A DNA stretch of 7,009 nt, from contig JANYAJ010000440.1 in assembly GCA_025361385.1 (NCBI GenBank), positions 1-7,009 on the forward strand, given 5' to 3'. The DNA comes from Nitrospira sp. (GTDB taxonomy: Bacteria; Nitrospirota; Nitrospiria; Nitrospirales; Nitrospiraceae). The notes beneath the pieces were generated by a model. That model was not told where the DNA came from, did no database searches, and worked only from the letters and a program-made list of their open reading frames with translations. Below, one piece after another: positions 1 to 6,632 of this stretch (the first letter of the stretch is position 1; each line of letters starts with the position of its first letter). A program made the position numbers and the translations under genes.

Positions 1-467
1 TACTTCTCCGTGTAGACCATCGGAAAGGTTCTTGCAAACGTTTCCCCATAACTACCCAGAAGCCACTCTTCATAGTTGTGGGCCTCCGCTGGGTCCGTCG
101 CCTGCAGTACCGCAAACTCCTTAATAATTGAGACGACCAGATCCTCCGGAAGTCCGTGCAAGAAATTCTGCACCGGGTGCGTCACCCAAAGACCCCGCCA
201 ATAGTTGTTCAGGTTATACTTCACCGTCTCGAACCGGCCCTCTAGATTCTCAGCCAGGATCTTTTGAAATCGCTGGTTCTTGGTAAAGGAGACGTGGGGA
301 CCCTCATCGAAGATAAAACCTGGCTCGATGCGATGGGACGCCGTATGGCCGCCATAGTAAGAGTTCTTGTCATAGAGAACCGCATCGACTTGCTCCTCTC
401 GCAGACGATGGCTGGCGCCAAAACCGGCCATGCCAGTACCGAGAATTGCAATCTTCTTTCTCGTCAT
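1..467 (-). CDS. FAD-dependent oxidoreductase, HemY / UDP-galactopyranose-mutase-like (3' end cut off)
   Basis: The ATG at 467-465 opens a frame that stays open to the window edge, giving 155 complete codons and no stop, so the C-terminal part is missing. The N-terminus is a classic FAD/NAD Rossmann start: strand KKIAILG, then GTGMAGFGAS at residues 10-19 (GxGxxGxGA), and about 20 residues later an acidic end of strand 2 with YDKNSYYGGHT (33-42). DEGPHVSF (54-61) is the usual substrate-side segment of this group. Amine-oxidase/protoporphyrinogen-oxidase-like and UDP-galactopyranose-mutase-like flavoproteins share this layout, and relatives occur in polysaccharide clusters, mostly without a proven reaction. 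The start is supported by GAGAGGGAAG upstream (GAGG 7 nt from the ATG) and by an ATGA overlap with the stop of the upstream SDR gene, which implies translational coupling. A flavin-dependent oxidation or ring-size change of a sugar is inference; the visible half cannot decide it. Confidence 0.85.
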   Translation of the reverse strand, partial: MTRKKIAILGTGMAGFGASHRLREEQVDAVLYDKNSYYGGHTASHRIEPGFIFDEGPHVSFTKNQRFQKILAENLEGRFETVKYNLNNYWRGLWVTHPVQNFLHGLPEDLVVSIIKEFAVLQATDPAEAHNYEEWLLGSYGETFARTFPMVYTEK

Positions 468-1420
468 TTTCTTCCCTCTCCAAAGAATTCTATCGTACGC
501 TGAAGCCCCTCGCTCAAGGACACCACTGGTCGCCAGTGAATCATCTTGTACGTCTGCTCCACATCTGCGACACGAACCTGCTCAAACGGACGGTCAGCAA
601 CCGCACCCAGAGTGGGCTGAAGAGACGACCCCATAAGCGAAGCGATTCGCATCACGAGGTCTTGCGTCGAGATGAGATTGCCCGACCCCAAATCGGCGGA
701 CTTCCCCTCCATACCTTCTGCCGTAGCGAGTGCCAGGAAACCCTCGACAACATCCGAGACATAGATCCAGTCGATCTGCCTGCTCCCACTTGTAATGCGG
801 GGCGATTCGTTATTCTGAAGCGACCGGATCACGTAGGGCACCAGCTTTGCGGCGTCCTTCTGCCCAGGCCCGTAGACCATGAAGACTCGTGCGGTTGTCA
901 CCGGCAGATGATACAGAGCGTGGAACATCCTAGCGTACGCGCTACAGGCCCACTTTGACACTGCATACGGGCTGCTGGGAACCCCACTGGACTCAGACGT
1001 TTCAGGCTCTTCCAACGATCCTGTGAGGACAACCTTCGAACATCTGACCTCGGTCGCTGCCGTCAAGAGAGAGACCGCCCCGACCAGGTTGGAGAACAAC
1101 GATGGCTGTACTTGATGAACATCACGAGCCGCGACCGGATGCCCCGCCAAGTTGAAGATCAGATCAGGCTTGATCTTCTCCATCACTCGGCTTATGTCGG
1201 GAAAGTCCGCCAAATCACCCTGGGACCACTGAATCCCGTCATCATTGTGTACGCGCCGAGTTCTCGAAAAGGCATGGACCTCAACCCCCTCTTCAAGCAA
1301 CCGACGGCATAGATGCGTTCCAATGAACCCGCTAGCCCCAGCAACGAAGGCGCGCCGCCCCTTCAATTTATTGACGATGTTCTCAGGCCTCTGCTGAGAC
1401 CCGGGCTGCCTGCTGGCCAT
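464..1420 (-). CDS. NAD-dependent epimerase/dehydratase (extended SDR), sugar-nucleotide modifying
   Basis: This 318-residue protein is a complete extended short-chain dehydrogenase. GASGFIG at residues 28-34 is the cofactor-binding GxxGxxG. D69-L70 ends a later strand, NLAGHPVA (90-97) matches the NAG-type motif, TGS (133-135) supplies the catalytic Ser/Thr, and YAVSK (152-156) is the YxxxK pair. Further on, RVFMVYGPGQ (178-187) and WIYVSDVVEG (218-227) match the sugar-nucleotide-binding half. The length is normal for 4-epimerases, 4-reductases and 4,6-dehydratases. TGS lacks the Asp-Glu pair (TDE) of the dehydratases, so an epimerase or reductase is likelier. The start is the only ATG before the Rossmann motif; an in-frame TGA lies seven codons upstream. 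Its Shine-Dalgarno is weak (GAAGGAA about 13 nt away), and the gene begins 2 bp after the dehydrogenase stop, which suggests coupling. It overlaps the next gene by 4 bp. The substrate is unknown; a UDP-sugar made by the neighbours is inferred. Confidence 0.9.
   Translation of the reverse strand: MASRQPGSQQRPENIVNKLKGRRAFVAGASGFIGTHLCRRLLEEGVEVHAFSRTRRVHNDDGIQWSQGDLADFPDISRVMEKIKPDLIFNLAGHPVAARDVHQVQPSLFSNLVGAVSLLTAATEVRCSKVVLTGSLEEPETSESSGVPSSPYAVSKWACSAYARMFHALYHLPVTTARVFMVYGPGQKDAAKLVPYVIRSLQNNESPRITSGSRQIDWIYVSDVVEGFLALATAEGMEGKSADLGSGNLISTQDLVMRIASLMGSSLQPTLGAVADRPFEQVRVADVEQTYKMIHWRPVVSLSEGLQRTIEFFGEGRK
471..480 (-). promoter_or_regulatory. Ribosome binding site of the FAD oxidoreductase gene
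   Basis: Read on the minus strand this is GAGAGGGAAG, with its GAGG core 7 nt before the ATG at 467. It lies inside the last codons of the upstream SDR gene, whose TGA overlaps the ATG (ATGA). Confidence 0.7.
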
Positions 1421-1422
1421 AC

Positions 1423-2760
1423 CTACACGCCGATTCCTTCATACCGCGCAATGCTTGACCGCTCGATGAGCCGCCGTCCATCTATGACAAGTGGTTGAAC
1501 TCGTTGCCCCTTGAGGAGCCCTGGAAGTTTTCTAAACTGATCCCACCTGGTCACCAATACAATCGCGTCAACATCCTTAATCGCCTCTTCAAGTCCACGA
1601 CAGAAGACAATCGGCTGGCCCTTGAAAACCTTTGCCGCCTCTTCCATCGCAGCAGGATCATAGCTTGTCAGCACAGCCCCCTCGCCCAGGAGCTCGCCTA
1701 CAATGGGAATAGCCGGAGATTCGCGCATATCGTTTGTGTCAGGCCGAAACGCTAATCCCAAGATGGCCACACGAACCCCTCTGAGAGAGGGGAAATGCTT
1801 CCTCAACATTTGAACGATTTTCGCAGGCTGCTTTTCATTAACCTTGAGCACCGAATCAAGCAGACGCATCGGCGTGGCCATACTTTCACCGTGGGCCACC
1901 AACGCCTTCACATCCTTCGGAAAGCAGCTCCCGCCAAACCCGCATCCGGCAGCAAGAAATGACACGATTGACGGCTGAACCCTTTTCCCGTCAGGCATGT
2001 CGACGCTGAGATACCGGCTAGTATGCACTCCCCGCATCACATCAACGACATCGACATCATTGATCGAGGCACACAGATTGGCGATCTCATTTGAGAATGA
2101 AATCAACGTCGCCAGCACCGCGTTCGACGTATACTTGATCATCTCCGCGGTCTTGTTGTTCGTGCGAAGCACCTCGACACCTGGGAAACCTTCGTACAGG
2201 CTGGCCTGCTGATCGATCGTCGCCTTGTCTATTCCCCCAAGAACAATCCGATCGGGGGACATGAAATCACTGATCGCCTCTCCTTCCGTAAGGAATTCCG
2301 GATTCATACCAACACCAAAGTCGATACCGGCCTTCTTTCCGGAAGCTTCTTCGAGAATAGGACGCACCACTCCGTCCGTCGTGCCGGGCACCACGGTACT
2401 CTTGACGATCACAGCATGATAACCAGGCTTGTTTCGCAACGCATGACCGATCTCTCTCGACACCGCTTTGATAAACGTAAGGTCGATCTCTCGTCCGTTG
2501 AACGGAGTCCCGACCGCGATCAACGATAGATCCGTTTCTTGCACGGCGCGGGCAAGATCGGTGGTCGCCCGTAACAGTCCGCCGATATGCTTCTTCAAAA
2601 GGTCTTCCAACCCTCGCTCATAGATCGGCGGGATTCCGCTGTTGATCGAATCCACTTTCGCTTGATCTACGTCAACACAGGTAACCTGATGCCCCTTTTC
2701 AGCGAGACAAACTCCCGTCACAAGGCCAACATACCCTGTCCCGACAATTGAGACCTTCAT
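1423..2760 (-). CDS. ugd: UDP-glucose 6-dehydrogenase (nucleotide-sugar dehydrogenase)
   Basis: This 445-residue cytosolic enzyme should oxidise UDP-glucose to UDP-glucuronate using two NAD+. The N-terminal Rossmann motif is GTGYVG (7-12) with the strand-2 Asp cluster VDVD (29-32). VGTP (83-86), KSTVVPGTTD (120-129) and NPEFLTEG (153-160) are family signatures, and K203-x6-K209-Y210-xx-N213 fits the central helix. The catalytic cysteine is C279 in GFGGSCFPKD (274-283). The C-terminal domain opens with ILGLAFRPDTNDMRESP (333-349) and ends near VIDGR (425-429). The frame extends 11 codons further upstream, but I choose the ATG at 2760 because the Rossmann strand starts there and GGGGAGG lies 7 nt before it. 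Between residues 250 and 274 the segment is longer than in textbook Ugd and reads AAGCGFGG where many have a Gly/Pro-rich stretch, so a different UDP-hexose substrate is possible. The adjacent decarboxylase-like gene favours UDP-glucose. Confidence 0.93.
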   Translation of the reverse strand: MKVSIVGTGYVGLVTGVCLAEKGHQVTCVDVDQAKVDSINSGIPPIYERGLEDLLKKHIGGLLRATTDLARAVQETDLSLIAVGTPFNGREIDLTFIKAVSREIGHALRNKPGYHAVIVKSTVVPGTTDGVVRPILEEASGKKAGIDFGVGMNPEFLTEGEAISDFMSPDRIVLGGIDKATIDQQASLYEGFPGVEVLRTNNKTAEMIKYTSNAVLATLISFSNEIANLCASINDVDVVDVMRGVHTSRYLSVDMPDGKRVQPSIVSFLAAGCGFGGSCFPKDVKALVAHGESMATPMRLLDSVLKVNEKQPAKIVQMLRKHFPSLRGVRVAILGLAFRPDTNDMRESPAIPIVGELLGEGAVLTSYDPAAMEEAAKVFKGQPIVFCRGLEEAIKDVDAIVLVTRWDQFRKLPGLLKGQRVQPLVIDGRRLIERSSIARYEGIGV

Positions 2761-2767
2761 TACGTAG

Positions 2768-2774
2768 CCTCCCC
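2768..2774 (-). promoter_or_regulatory. Ribosome binding site that fixes the ugd start
   Basis: GGGGAGG on the minus strand, 7 nt before the ATG at 2760. It decides for this start over in-frame starts up to 2793, which would place the site inside the coding region. Confidence 0.85.
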
Positions 2775-2836
2775 TGAAACCTTTTCGCGGCACTACTCAA
2801 GCCGAGGACTGGGTATTAACAAGCCCTCAATCGAAT

Positions 2837-3970
2837 TTACGAGTCTTCCGCTTCTCGATTGCCCGAATACCACATCATCGACCGCCGCAATCCTTCGTCC
2901 AACGTGACAGTCGGGTTGAATCCCAGGTGTTCTCTCGCCTTGAGAATAATCGGACACCGGCGATTGGGATTATCCACCAGGTAATCCCCGTCCTGACTCG
3001 ACTTTTTCACGACTTTCCCTCGGTACCCCACGATGTCGCGTGCAAACCCAACCAGCCGTTCTGCCAGCTCAGCGACCTGAATCTCAGGGGTTTCCACCCC
3101 GATATTATAGGCCTCTCCCGGGTGTCCCTTGACGAGCACTTTGAAATAGCCGGATACCGCATCAGCCGCATAACAAAAGGTGCGCTTCGGAGTTCCGTCC
3201 GAGAGCATGACGATGTCGCGGCCCGCAAGGATGTCCTTAGCAAAATCTGGGATCACCCGCCGATCCGTAATTTTGAGCCCAGGGCCATAGTTATTGAACG
3301 GTCTGGCTGATTTAATCGGCAGCTTGTATTGCTGTGCGAAATTGACGCACAAGGTCTCGCCATACCGTTTGGCTTCGTCGTAGCACGCCCGAGGACCGGT
3401 GCAGGAGACGAGCCCGCGATACGTCTCCGGAGTCGGGATATTCTCCGGGCTGGGATCGCCGTAGATCTCACTGCTGGAGAAAAACAAGAACCCGCTGATA
3501 CGGCGACCGGCTTCCTCTTCCTGTCTCGCGTATTCGAGCAATGCTCGAAGCCCATACACATTGGCATCCATCGTACCGATCGGATCGCGGCGGTAATAGG
3601 TTGGAGACGCAATAGAGGCGGCATGAATGATGTAATCAAAATGGCCCATGTCTGCCGGCAATGGATTCCTAATATCGTGTCGAACGAGCGTGAGGGCTGG
3701 GTTTCCGGTATGCCGAGTAAGCCACGCCGGCATTCCACGGGAAAAATTATCGAAGACCGAGAGGCGGATCGTGCCGGCGGAAGATCCGGAGACCTTATTC
3801 CAGTGGAGAATGGACTGCACAAAGTAATGCCCAAGAAAACCGGCTCCGCCGGTCAGAAGAATCCGCTTCCCTGCCATTTGACGAAATTCATCTCGGAGAC
3901 ATTCAGCCATGTACTCCAAGTCTGCTGTCACCACTTGCTCAGCCGCCGCCACCATCATCTCGTTGCCCAT
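2837..3970 (-). CDS. UDP-glucuronate decarboxylase-like extended SDR (UXS / ArnA C-domain type)
   Basis: A 377-residue extended SDR. The cofactor motif is GGAGFLG (41-47), followed by FDNFSRG (73-79), HAASIASP (116-123), SSSEIYGDP (165-173), the catalytic pair in CYDEAKR (Y197, K201), RPFNNYGP (223-230) and PKRTFCYAAD (261-270). In ArnA, the decarboxylase Glu sits in TSE-VYG and a second key Arg in KRCF. The equivalents here are E168 and R263, and the Ser before the Glu differs from the TDE of dTDP-glucose 4,6-dehydratases. This supports oxidative decarboxylation of UDP-glucuronate to UDP-4-keto-pentose or UDP-xylose. The ugd gene immediately downstream would supply the substrate. Oddities are a 34-residue N-terminal leader before the Rossmann strand and an extra stretch at about 57-68, making it longer than the roughly 310-residue bacterial UXS. 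The start is supported by GAGGGG 8 nt upstream. A dehydratase or epimerase activity cannot be excluded. Confidence 0.87.
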   Translation of the reverse strand: MGNEMMVAAAEQVVTADLEYMAECLRDEFRQMAGKRILLTGGAGFLGHYFVQSILHWNKVSGSSAGTIRLSVFDNFSRGMPAWLTRHTGNPALTLVRHDIRNPLPADMGHFDYIIHAASIASPTYYRRDPIGTMDANVYGLRALLEYARQEEEAGRRISGFLFFSSSEIYGDPSPENIPTPETYRGLVSCTGPRACYDEAKRYGETLCVNFAQQYKLPIKSARPFNNYGPGLKITDRRVIPDFAKDILAGRDIVMLSDGTPKRTFCYAADAVSGYFKVLVKGHPGEAYNIGVETPEIQVAELAERLVGFARDIVGYRGKVVKKSSQDGDYLVDNPNRRCPIILKAREHLGFNPTVTLDEGLRRSMMWYSGNREAEDS

Positions 3971-3978
3971 ATGACCAT

Positions 3979-3984
3979 CCCCTC
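3979..3984 (-). promoter_or_regulatory. Ribosome binding site of the decarboxylase-like gene
   Basis: GAGGGG on the minus strand, 8 nt before the ATG at 3970. It supports the long N-terminus over internal ATGs at residues 5, 6, 21 and 32. I see no convincing promoter in the 66-bp gap to the upstream stop codon. Confidence 0.7.
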
Positions 3985-4036
3985 GACAGACATCTTGTAC
4001 TATTCGGTTGTCCTCTTAGTCCTCTGCCCCTCATTC

Positions 4037-5290
4037 CTAGCGATACACCTTTACTTCCGGAATCGGGCTGACAAATTGGCCTCCCCATTCGCGAATGTAT
4101 GCCATTTGCGCCATCACTTCATCCTTCAAATTCCATGGCAGAATCAGGAGGAAGTCAGGTTTCGTCTCTTTGATTTTCTCAACAGGGCATATGGGGATAT
4201 GGGTGCCGGGCGTGTATTTCCCTTGCTTGTAGGGATTGCGGTCCACCGTGTAGTCCAAAAAGTCTGTCCGGATACCACAGTAGTTCAAGAGGGTATTTCC
4301 CTCCCCTGGTGCCCCATAGCCGACAATAGACTTTCCATCCGATTTCGTTCGAATCAAAAACTCCAACAATTTGCGTTTCGTCTCCTTGACCTGCTCGCCG
4401 AATGATACATAGTGTCGGATATTCCCAAACCCCGCCCGCTCTTCCCGTGTACGCAACTCGACGACTCGAGCCGTCACCGGCTTTGAAGAGTCCTCGGCAT
4501 GTCGCGCATAGATTCTGAGCGACCCCCCGTGAGTCGAAAGTTCGTCGACGTCGAACAGCGTCAGACCGTGCGCCTTGAAGATTTGCTCGATCGTGAAGAA
4601 AGACAGGTAGGAGAAGTGTTCATGGTAAATGGTATCGAATTGATTCTGCTGCATCAGCTGCATGAGATGCGGAAACTCCATCGTGACCACGCCGGTCTCT
4701 TTCAAGAGAATTTTCATCCCGCCGACAAAATCATTGATGTCCGGCACATGCGCCAGCACGTTATTCCCGAGAATGACATCAGCATGCTTCCCAGCACCCG
4801 CCAATTCTTGCGCAGTCTGTCGCCCGAAGAACTTCACAACACAAGGAATGCCTTTCTTCATCGCGGCCTGAGCCACATTCGCCGCCGGCTCGACGCCCAA
4901 TACCGGAATACCTTTCTCCATAAAGTACTGGAGCAAATACCCGTCGTTACTGGCCAGCTCCACGACATGGCTCTTTGCATCCAAATTAAATCGTCCGGCC
5001 ATCATGTCCGTATACTGTTTTGCATGTTTCAGCCAGGAGTCAGAGTAGGAAGAAAAGTAGGCGTATTCCGTGAAGATATCGCTTGGGCTCACATACTCCT
5101 GGAGCTGAACGAGAAAACACCGGTCACACACGTACACCAGGAGAGGATAGAACGGCTCCATGTGGTTCAGTTGATCCGTCGCAATATGCGTCTGGCACAA
5201 TGGAGACATTCCCAAATCGACAAATATATGCGAGAGGGGCTGTGTGCAAAACCTGCAATGTCCGGACTTGGGGGCGTCAGTCTGAGCCAT
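4037..5290 (-). CDS. Sugar-nucleotide C-methyltransferase (TylC3 / NovU / TcaB9 type)
   Basis: A 417-residue, three-part SAM-dependent C-methyltransferase. The N-terminal zinc domain carries C12-x2-C15 and C55-x2-C58. The central SAM domain has VVELASNDGYLL (109-120) and GNNVLAHVPD (175-184). The catalytic stretch is YHEHFSYLS (222-230), and the C-terminal domain includes VGYGAPGEGNTLL (323-335). Known members transfer a methyl group to C3 (TylC3, TcaB9) or C5 (NovU) of a 4-keto sugar nucleotide through an enolate. From memory, the TcaB9 residues tested by mutation were Y76, H181, Y222, E224 and H225; this protein has Y76, H181, Y222, E224 and H225 at the same numbers. It should therefore be active and make a methyl-branched sugar. 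I chose the ATG at 5290 because the zinc domain starts there and AGGAG lies 7 nt upstream; the frame runs 46 codons further, into the upstream gene. The sugar substrate is not visible. Confidence 0.93.
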   Translation of the reverse strand: MAQTDAPKSGHCRFCTQPLSHIFVDLGMSPLCQTHIATDQLNHMEPFYPLLVYVCDRCFLVQLQEYVSPSDIFTEYAYFSSYSDSWLKHAKQYTDMMAGRFNLDAKSHVVELASNDGYLLQYFMEKGIPVLGVEPAANVAQAAMKKGIPCVVKFFGRQTAQELAGAGKHADVILGNNVLAHVPDINDFVGGMKILLKETGVVTMEFPHLMQLMQQNQFDTIYHEHFSYLSFFTIEQIFKAHGLTLFDVDELSTHGGSLRIYARHAEDSSKPVTARVVELRTREERAGFGNIRHYVSFGEQVKETKRKLLEFLIRTKSDGKSIVGYGAPGEGNTLLNYCGIRTDFLDYTVDRNPYKQGKYTPGTHIPICPVEKIKETKPDFLLILPWNLKDEVMAQMAYIREWGGQFVSPIPEVKVYR

Positions 5291-5297
5291 CTGGTCT

Positions 5298-5306
5298 CTC
5301 CTCACC
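5298..5306 (-). promoter_or_regulatory. Ribosome binding site that fixes the C-methyltransferase start
   Basis: GGTGAGGAG on the minus strand, with its AGGAG core 7 nt before the ATG at 5290. It lies in the 28-bp gap after the upstream TGA and decides against a longer frame reaching 5428. Confidence 0.85.
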
Positions 5307-5318
5307 GTTCTAACGATT

Positions 5319-6632
5319 TCATTTTTCTCGCAGCAGACCGCATGCCTCCAATGACTCCGCCGCCTGTGCGATCTCAGCAAATGGCAGATTCGAACGTTCT
5401 GCAATATCCAGAAGGCTGTGGACCCCATCGGACAGATTCAGCGCCCACAAGATCGGCATTTCCTTGATCTGGCCTGACCCCGTATGACCTCCGGTCGTCC
5501 GATACAGGCCGCGGGGACCCAAGCGCGGCTCACATTTTGGATTCTGATTTACATAGGTCTTATTCCGCTCCAGCACCTCGATGAGAGAAAGACTCTTGTG
5601 AAACGAATCTTCCAGTGCTGCAGGCTTCACAAACTCCAGATTGTCTGCCGACGTATGGTACTCGGGAAATTGCCCATGGGGCGTACGCATCAGACTGCCT
5701 ACAGGAAGATCAAATCCCGGCGAACAGTATTGCCGCTCATCATAGCCAAAGGGGAAAAAATCCACGACCTTGTAGGGATGCCCCGAGTCTTTGAGCACTT
5801 GAATGGCTGCCCGGTCGATCTCTGCCTGGCCTTGGCGGCTCCGTTTATAGGTCATCGATCCCGAATCGCCGAGTCCGACCAGCACCAGACCATGCTTGAT
5901 CTTGGGAACCACATGTTCATGCAAGGCCAGCCAGGTCATCGAGCCGATTTGTGTCGGGATAAACAGAAACCGGTAGGTATACCGGCGCGAACGATCAGCC
6001 AACGCCTGCGCCAAGGCCGTCGAGACCGCGATCCCGCTCAAGTTGTCATTGCACAATGAGGGATGGCAGGTATGCGTTGAAATCAAGACCTCGTCTTGAC
6101 TTGTGCCGGGCAAGACATATTCGCCGTACGTCAACGAGCCGTCGGTCAACGACGAGTCGATACAGACGTCATATTCCCCCTCTTCCATCGATTGCAATTG
6201 ACGATGGCTGAGAGAAAATCCCCAATTCTCTTTGTAGTAGGACGTCTTATGCGGAACCCAGTCAGGCTGTTCGGGCAGCGAAAAGAGGTGAGGCCGAAGC
6301 TCTGCCAGCGACATTTTCCTTTTCACCGGAATGCTGTAACTCATCACATGAAGATTCAAGCGCTTGAAATCGACAATACGTTCCCCATGTGCATTTTTGA
6401 TATAGGCATCCGTGATATTCCATTCCTTCGGCACCGTCCAATCGAAGACCTGCGTGCCCGTAGGAACCTCTCGAATCTCCAGGGGAATGGACCGCTTCAG
6501 AATCTGCAGCGATTGCCGAACGCCATTCCCTGTGATACTGCGGCACAGGGGATACAATTCCTTGATCTGCGCATGCATAGAAAGCCCGATCTCCTGCCCG
6601 CTATGCCCTGACCGACTGACGGCTTGTGTCAT
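5319..6632 (-). CDS. DUF2172/DUF4910 aminopeptidase-like protein with C-terminal winged helix
   Basis: With an ATG start at 6632 this is 437 residues, a normal family length. Signatures in order: LYPLCRSITGNGVR (26-39), VFDWTVPKEWNI (62-73), SYYKENWGFSLSH (131-143), STHTCHPSLCNDNLSG (185-200), YGYDER-like FGYDERQYCSPGFDLPVGS (295-313) and FPEYHTSADN (322-331). The fold resembles M28 zinc aminopeptidases, with likely metal ligands H190 (or H187), D196, D256 and H326. At the place where I remember PE-x-IGS in some relatives, this protein reads PTQIGS (226-231), so the general-base Glu may be missing. Residues from about 393 to 437 (LWALNLSDGVHSLLDIAERS and on) look like the winged-helix tail of the family. 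Members are common in polysaccharide clusters but have no settled reaction; an amide or acyl hydrolase on sugar intermediates is only a guess. The ATG overlaps a small upstream ORF as ATGA. A TTG at 6638 and an ATG at 6578 (weaker, inside the first helix) are alternatives. Confidence 0.88.
   Translation of the reverse strand: MTQAVSRSGHSGQEIGLSMHAQIKELYPLCRSITGNGVRQSLQILKRSIPLEIREVPTGTQVFDWTVPKEWNITDAYIKNAHGERIVDFKRLNLHVMSYSIPVKRKMSLAELRPHLFSLPEQPDWVPHKTSYYKENWGFSLSHRQLQSMEEGEYDVCIDSSLTDGSLTYGEYVLPGTSQDEVLISTHTCHPSLCNDNLSGIAVSTALAQALADRSRRYTYRFLFIPTQIGSMTWLALHEHVVPKIKHGLVLVGLGDSGSMTYKRSRQGQAEIDRAAIQVLKDSGHPYKVVDFFPFGYDERQYCSPGFDLPVGSLMRTPHGQFPEYHTSADNLEFVKPAALEDSFHKSLSLIEVLERNKTYVNQNPKCEPRLGPRGLYRTTGGHTGSGQIKEMPILWALNLSDGVHSLLDIAERSNLPFAEIAQAAESLEACGLLREK

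Noticed and set aside
2761..2836. A promoter or terminator in the 76-bp gap between the decarboxylase-like gene and ugd
   Set aside because: I found no paired -35/-10 boxes with fitting spacing and no GC-rich hairpin followed by Ts. The gap is compatible with simple read-through.
3253..3834. A 193-codon minus-strand frame inside the decarboxylase-like gene
   Set aside because: It is a shifted frame of a gene whose own frame carries the whole SDR motif set. It is rich in Arg, Ser and Pro, as expected for a shadow.
3329..4405. A 358-codon open frame on the plus strand
   Set aside because: It runs antisense across the end of the methyltransferase gene and the start of the decarboxylase-like gene, both with clear family motifs. 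Its translation shows no recognisable domain.
5291..5428. A longer N-terminus for the methyltransferase (46 extra codons)
   Set aside because: It would overlap the end of the aminopeptidase-like gene by over 100 bp and lacks family similarity. The ATG at 5290 has its own well-spaced Shine-Dalgarno and starts just before the zinc-binding domain.
4499..5467. A 322-codon open frame on the plus strand
   Set aside because: It is antisense to the motif-rich methyltransferase gene and reads as Arg/His-rich sequence without any known fold.
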